Source: Fidelibacterota bacterium (GTDB taxonomy: Bacteria; Fidelibacterota; Marinisomatia; Marinisomatales; J089). Taken from it: a DNA stretch of 9,371 nucleotides. Position 1 is the stretch's first letter. Each line of letters begins with the position of its first letter. A program made the position numbers and the translations under genes. Where the stretch lies: NCBI GenBank assembly GCA_003695105.1, contig RFIZ01000298.1:1-9371 (forward strand), given 5' to 3'. Below the pieces are notes generated by a model. The model was not told the origin of the DNA, searched no databases, and worked only from the letters and a program-made list of their open reading frames with translations. Positions 6,967-9,371 of this stretch are shown here, piece by piece.

Positions 6967-7654
6967 TGGGATCGTCCTTCCCGACTAATATGACGCATTC
7001 TCCCTTCGGTGGATGGCCTTCGTAATGGGAAGCCAGTCCGCTCAGGGTACCGCGGTGAATCTCTTCATGGATTTTCGTCAATTCGCGGCAAACTACCGCG
7101 GGCCGGTCGCCCAGGGCAACGGCTAAATCACGGAGGGTCCGCGGCAGCCGCCGGGGGGATTCATAGAGCACCAGGGTACCGGGAATCTGTTTCAACAAAT
7201 TGAGACGGCTCTTGCGACCCTTTTTGACTGGGAGAAACCCCTCGAAAAAAAACTGATCCGTGGGAAGTCCTGACGTAACCAAAGCCGTTATCACTGCCGT
7301 GGGGCCGGGAATTACTTCCACCCGAATTTCCTCCTGAATGACCGCCCGGATCAGTTTGTAGGCCGGGTCGGAAATACCGGGAGTACCTGCATCAGTAACT
7401 ACGGCAATGTCCTGCCCCGACTTTAAATGATCCACGATGCGTGGGATCCGGGTAAAGCGGTTATGCTCAAAATAACTCAGGCACGGCGTGGTAATACCGT
7501 AATGGTTCAGGAGGATCCGGGTATGGCGGGTATCTTCGGCTGCGATCAGAGGCACTGCTTTGAGTACGGCTACGGCCCGAAAGGAAATATCCTGCAGGTT
7601 TCCAATCGGTGTGGCGACGATGTAGGCGACACCGTATGGCCGAGTTGCGGTCAC
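6953..7654 (-). CDS. rsmI: 16S rRNA (cytidine(1402)-2'-O)-methyltransferase
   Basis: RsmI uses S-adenosylmethionine to 2'-O-methylate C1402 in the P-site region of 16S rRNA. Family landmarks are VATPIGNLQDIS (13-24), AAEDTRHTRILL (38-49), VTDAGTPGISDP (86-97), IPGPTAVITAL (115-125), FFFEGFLP (135-142) and LYESPRRL (163-170), followed by the CRELTK block (189-194). The product is 233 residues, shorter than the 286-residue E. coli enzyme because the C-terminal extension is missing; the catalytic tetrapyrrole-methylase-type fold is complete. It starts at GTG, overlapping the lat stop by 4 nt (GTGA), and has no well-spaced Shine-Dalgarno, so it is probably translated by coupling to lat. Confidence 0.97.
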   Translation of the reverse strand: MTATRPYGVAYIVATPIGNLQDISFRAVAVLKAVPLIAAEDTRHTRILLNHYGITTPCLSYFEHNRFTRIPRIVDHLKSGQDIAVVTDAGTPGISDPAYKLIRAVIQEEIRVEVIPGPTAVITALVTSGLPTDQFFFEGFLPVKKGRKSRLNLLKQIPGTLVLYESPRRLPRTLRDLAVALGDRPAVVCRELTKIHEEIHRGTLSGLASHYEGHPPKGECVILVGKDDPNVWF

Positions 7655-8970
7655 AAGGTTTGGAACACCTTCCGGAAGAGATTCATGGCCTGATCAATTT
7701 CGTCCCGGGTGATATTCAGGTGAGGGCGGAAACGAATCGACTGACGACCACAGCCCAAGATGATGGCACCGGCTTCCAGGATTTTTTCCACCGCCTGATC
7801 ACGCTGTTCACCGCTGGGCAGATCAAAGGCGCACATCAGTCCTTTCCCTCGTACATTGGATATGAGTTTGGGATAGGCGGACTGTAATTCTTCCAATTGC
7901 CTCAACAGATAGGCGCCTTGTTGCTCCGCAGCCTGTACCAGATTTTCGTCCCGAATGATTTCCAAATACATGGTAAATCGCACCATATCGGTCAGGTTCC
8001 CTCCCCAGGTGGAATTGATCCGCGAGGATTCCTGGAACACGTGCCCCTTGACCTCATCCAGACGCCGGGAAGCAAAAATGCCGCACACCTGGGTTTTCTT
8101 GCCAAAACTGATGATATCCGGGCGGGCATCAGGACCAAAATGTTCATGGGCCCACATTTTTCCTGTCAGCCCGACACCGCTTTGGACTTCATCATAGATG
8201 AGTAAAAATTCATATTCATCGGCCAGGGAGCGTAACGCACGGAAAAATTCCGGACGGAAATGGTTATCCCCACCCTCGCCCTGAATGGGTTCGATGATCA
8301 GAGCGGCAATCTCATCCCTGTCCGCCTCCAGGACCTGCCGGATTTCAGCCAGGGCCTGCTCTTCCAGCCGTTGAACCTCTGCCAGATTGGATTCGGTCAG
8401 AGGAAAAGTCAGTTTGGGATTGGTAATCCGGGGCCAGTCAAACTTGGGGAAATAGAGGGTTTTCCGGGGATCGGGTGAATCCGTGAGTGAAAGGGTATAC
8501 CCGGTCCGCCCGTGAAAGCATTCCCGAAAATGGATCACTTTGGACCCTTTCGCCGGTTTCCCCTGCTGCAGGTTCTTCCGGACCTTCCAGTCGAAGGCCG
8601 CCTTGAGAGCGTTTTCCACCGCCAGGGCTCCCCCTTCCACGAAAAAGGTGTAGGGTAAATAGTCGGGTTGTGCCACTGTGGCCAACGTTTCCACGAATTC
8701 CGCCATGGGGACGGAATAGATATCGGAATTGGTGGGTTTGTTGATGGCCGCGCGGGTAAGACGCTCCTTCTGCTCCACCATCCGGGGATGATTGTACCCG
8801 ATAGACAGGGAGGCAAACATGGAAAACAGGTCCAGGTATTCCCGCCCTGTGGCCGCATCCACCAGCCAGGAACCATGACTTTTTTCCAGATCGATAACCG
8901 GCGGAAGCCCGTCCGCCAGCATGTGTTTTCCAAGAGTTTCGTGAACTTTAGCGGCTGATATGTTAATCAT
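7651..8970 (-). CDS. lat: L-lysine 6-transaminase (lysine epsilon-aminotransferase)
   Basis: PLP-dependent class III aminotransferase that moves the epsilon-amino group of L-lysine to 2-oxoglutarate, giving 2-aminoadipate 6-semialdehyde (in equilibrium with piperideine-6-carboxylate) and glutamate. It is 439 residues. It shows the phosphate-binding EGGALAVENALK (112-123), CFHGRTGYTLSLT (151-163), IIEPIQGEGG (225-234), the PLP-ring aspartate in YDEVQSGVGLTG (Asp260), the active-site lysine region SFGKKTQVCG (Lys291 or 292) and NSTWGGNLTDMVR. FGKKTQVCG and PKFDWPRI are specific to LAT rather than general ornithine or GABA aminotransferases. The ALDH7 gene 14 nt upstream supplies the next step. 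The ATG at 8970 has only a weak upstream GGGA. Function is strongly supported; whether the route serves catabolism or osmolyte synthesis is not. Confidence 0.93.
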   Translation of the reverse strand: MINISAAKVHETLGKHMLADGLPPVIDLEKSHGSWLVDAATGREYLDLFSMFASLSIGYNHPRMVEQKERLTRAAINKPTNSDIYSVPMAEFVETLATVAQPDYLPYTFFVEGGALAVENALKAAFDWKVRKNLQQGKPAKGSKVIHFRECFHGRTGYTLSLTDSPDPRKTLYFPKFDWPRITNPKLTFPLTESNLAEVQRLEEQALAEIRQVLEADRDEIAALIIEPIQGEGGDNHFRPEFFRALRSLADEYEFLLIYDEVQSGVGLTGKMWAHEHFGPDARPDIISFGKKTQVCGIFASRRLDEVKGHVFQESSRINSTWGGNLTDMVRFTMYLEIIRDENLVQAAEQQGAYLLRQLEELQSAYPKLISNVRGKGLMCAFDLPSGEQRDQAVEKILEAGAIILGCGRQSIRFRPHLNITRDEIDQAMNLFRKVFQTL

Positions 8971-8984
8971 GCTTTATCCCGTAA

Positions 8985-9371
8985 TTAATCGTTGATTTCA
9001 AATTTGATTCCCTGAGCCAGTGGCAGATCATGACTCCAGTTGATGGTGTTGGTCTGCCGGCGCATATATTGTTTCCAGGCATCCGACCCGGACTCTCGTC
9101 CGCCGCCGGTTTCCTTTTCGCCGCCAAAGGCTCCTCCGATTTCCGCTCCGGATGTGCCGATATTGATATTGGCGATTCCGCAGTCACTCCCACGAGCCGA
9201 GAGGAAAGCTTCGGCGTGATGGAGATTGGTAGTGAACATGGCGGAGGACAATCCCTGGGGAACATCGTTGTGGAGCGCCAGCGCTTCGTCAAAATCGCGG
9301 TACGGAATGAGATAAAGTATGGGCGCAAAGGTTTCCTCCTGAACGATATCCCATTCATTCCTGCCAAGAAC
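8985..9371 (-). CDS. Alpha-aminoadipate semialdehyde dehydrogenase, ALDH7 family (C-terminal part)
   Basis: NAD(P)-dependent dehydrogenase that oxidises 2-aminoadipate 6-semialdehyde to 2-aminoadipate. Only the last 128 residues are present; the 5' end, including the catalytic cysteine, is beyond the right edge. The visible part has EETFAPILYLIPY, GSDCGIANINIGTSGAEIGG, AFGGEKETGGGRESGSDAWK and a final LPLAQGIKFE. This is the signature C-terminus of antiquitin (ALDH7A1) and bacterial AmaB-type enzymes. The reading frame is open from the window edge, and a TTG at 9251 is internal. Adjacency to lat makes the lysine-to-2-aminoadipate assignment firm. Confidence 0.93.
   Translation of the reverse strand, partial: VLGRNEWDIVQEETFAPILYLIPYRDFDEALALHNDVPQGLSSAMFTTNLHHAEAFLSARGSDCGIANINIGTSGAEIGGAFGGEKETGGGRESGSDAWKQYMRRQTNTINWSHDLPLAQGIKFEIND

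Overview
This is an ordinary bacterial chromosomal window in which every supported gene reads on the minus strand, so transcription runs from high to low coordinates. It holds ten protein genes (two cut by the window edges), one tRNA and one tRNA-like remnant. I see no phage, insertion sequence, CRISPR array or plasmid function. The PheS active-site variant (RNEAISFKSYCLFHQVEG), the long C-terminal tail on the S41 protease and the pairing of lysine 6-transaminase with an ALDH7-type dehydrogenase recall Bacteroidota and related phyla (the FCB group, including Calditrichota-like lineages). That placement is inference from remembered family sequences.

Upstream block (9371 to 4682). The end of an ALDH7-family alpha-aminoadipate semialdehyde dehydrogenase is followed 14 nt later by lat (L-lysine 6-transaminase). 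These are two consecutive steps from lysine to 2-aminoadipate. The lat stop overlaps the rsmI start (GTGA), rsmI overlaps tmk by 14 nt, and tmk overlaps an S41 carboxy-terminal processing protease gene (TTGA). The five genes therefore look like one translationally coupled operon mixing lysine catabolism, 16S rRNA methylation, dTDP synthesis and envelope proteolysis.

Middle (4681 to 4238). This is the only sizeable non-coding stretch, 444 nt. It holds a tRNA-like fragment with a perfect 9-bp hairpin in place of an anticodon arm, an imperfect hairpin, an intact tRNA-Val(GAC) with encoded CCA, and a 123-nt thrS leader that can form alternative hairpins.

Downstream block (4237 to 1). This is the classic translation operon thrS-infC-rpmI-rplT-pheS-pheT: threonyl-tRNA synthetase, initiation factor 3, ribosomal proteins L35 and L20, and both phenylalanyl-tRNA synthetase subunits. 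Spacing is very tight. infC appears to start at an unusual AUC codon inside the end of thrS, which fits the known AUU-class start-codon autoregulation of IF3. The most unusual element is the tRNA-like remnant. I found no convincing evidence of a wholly new system.
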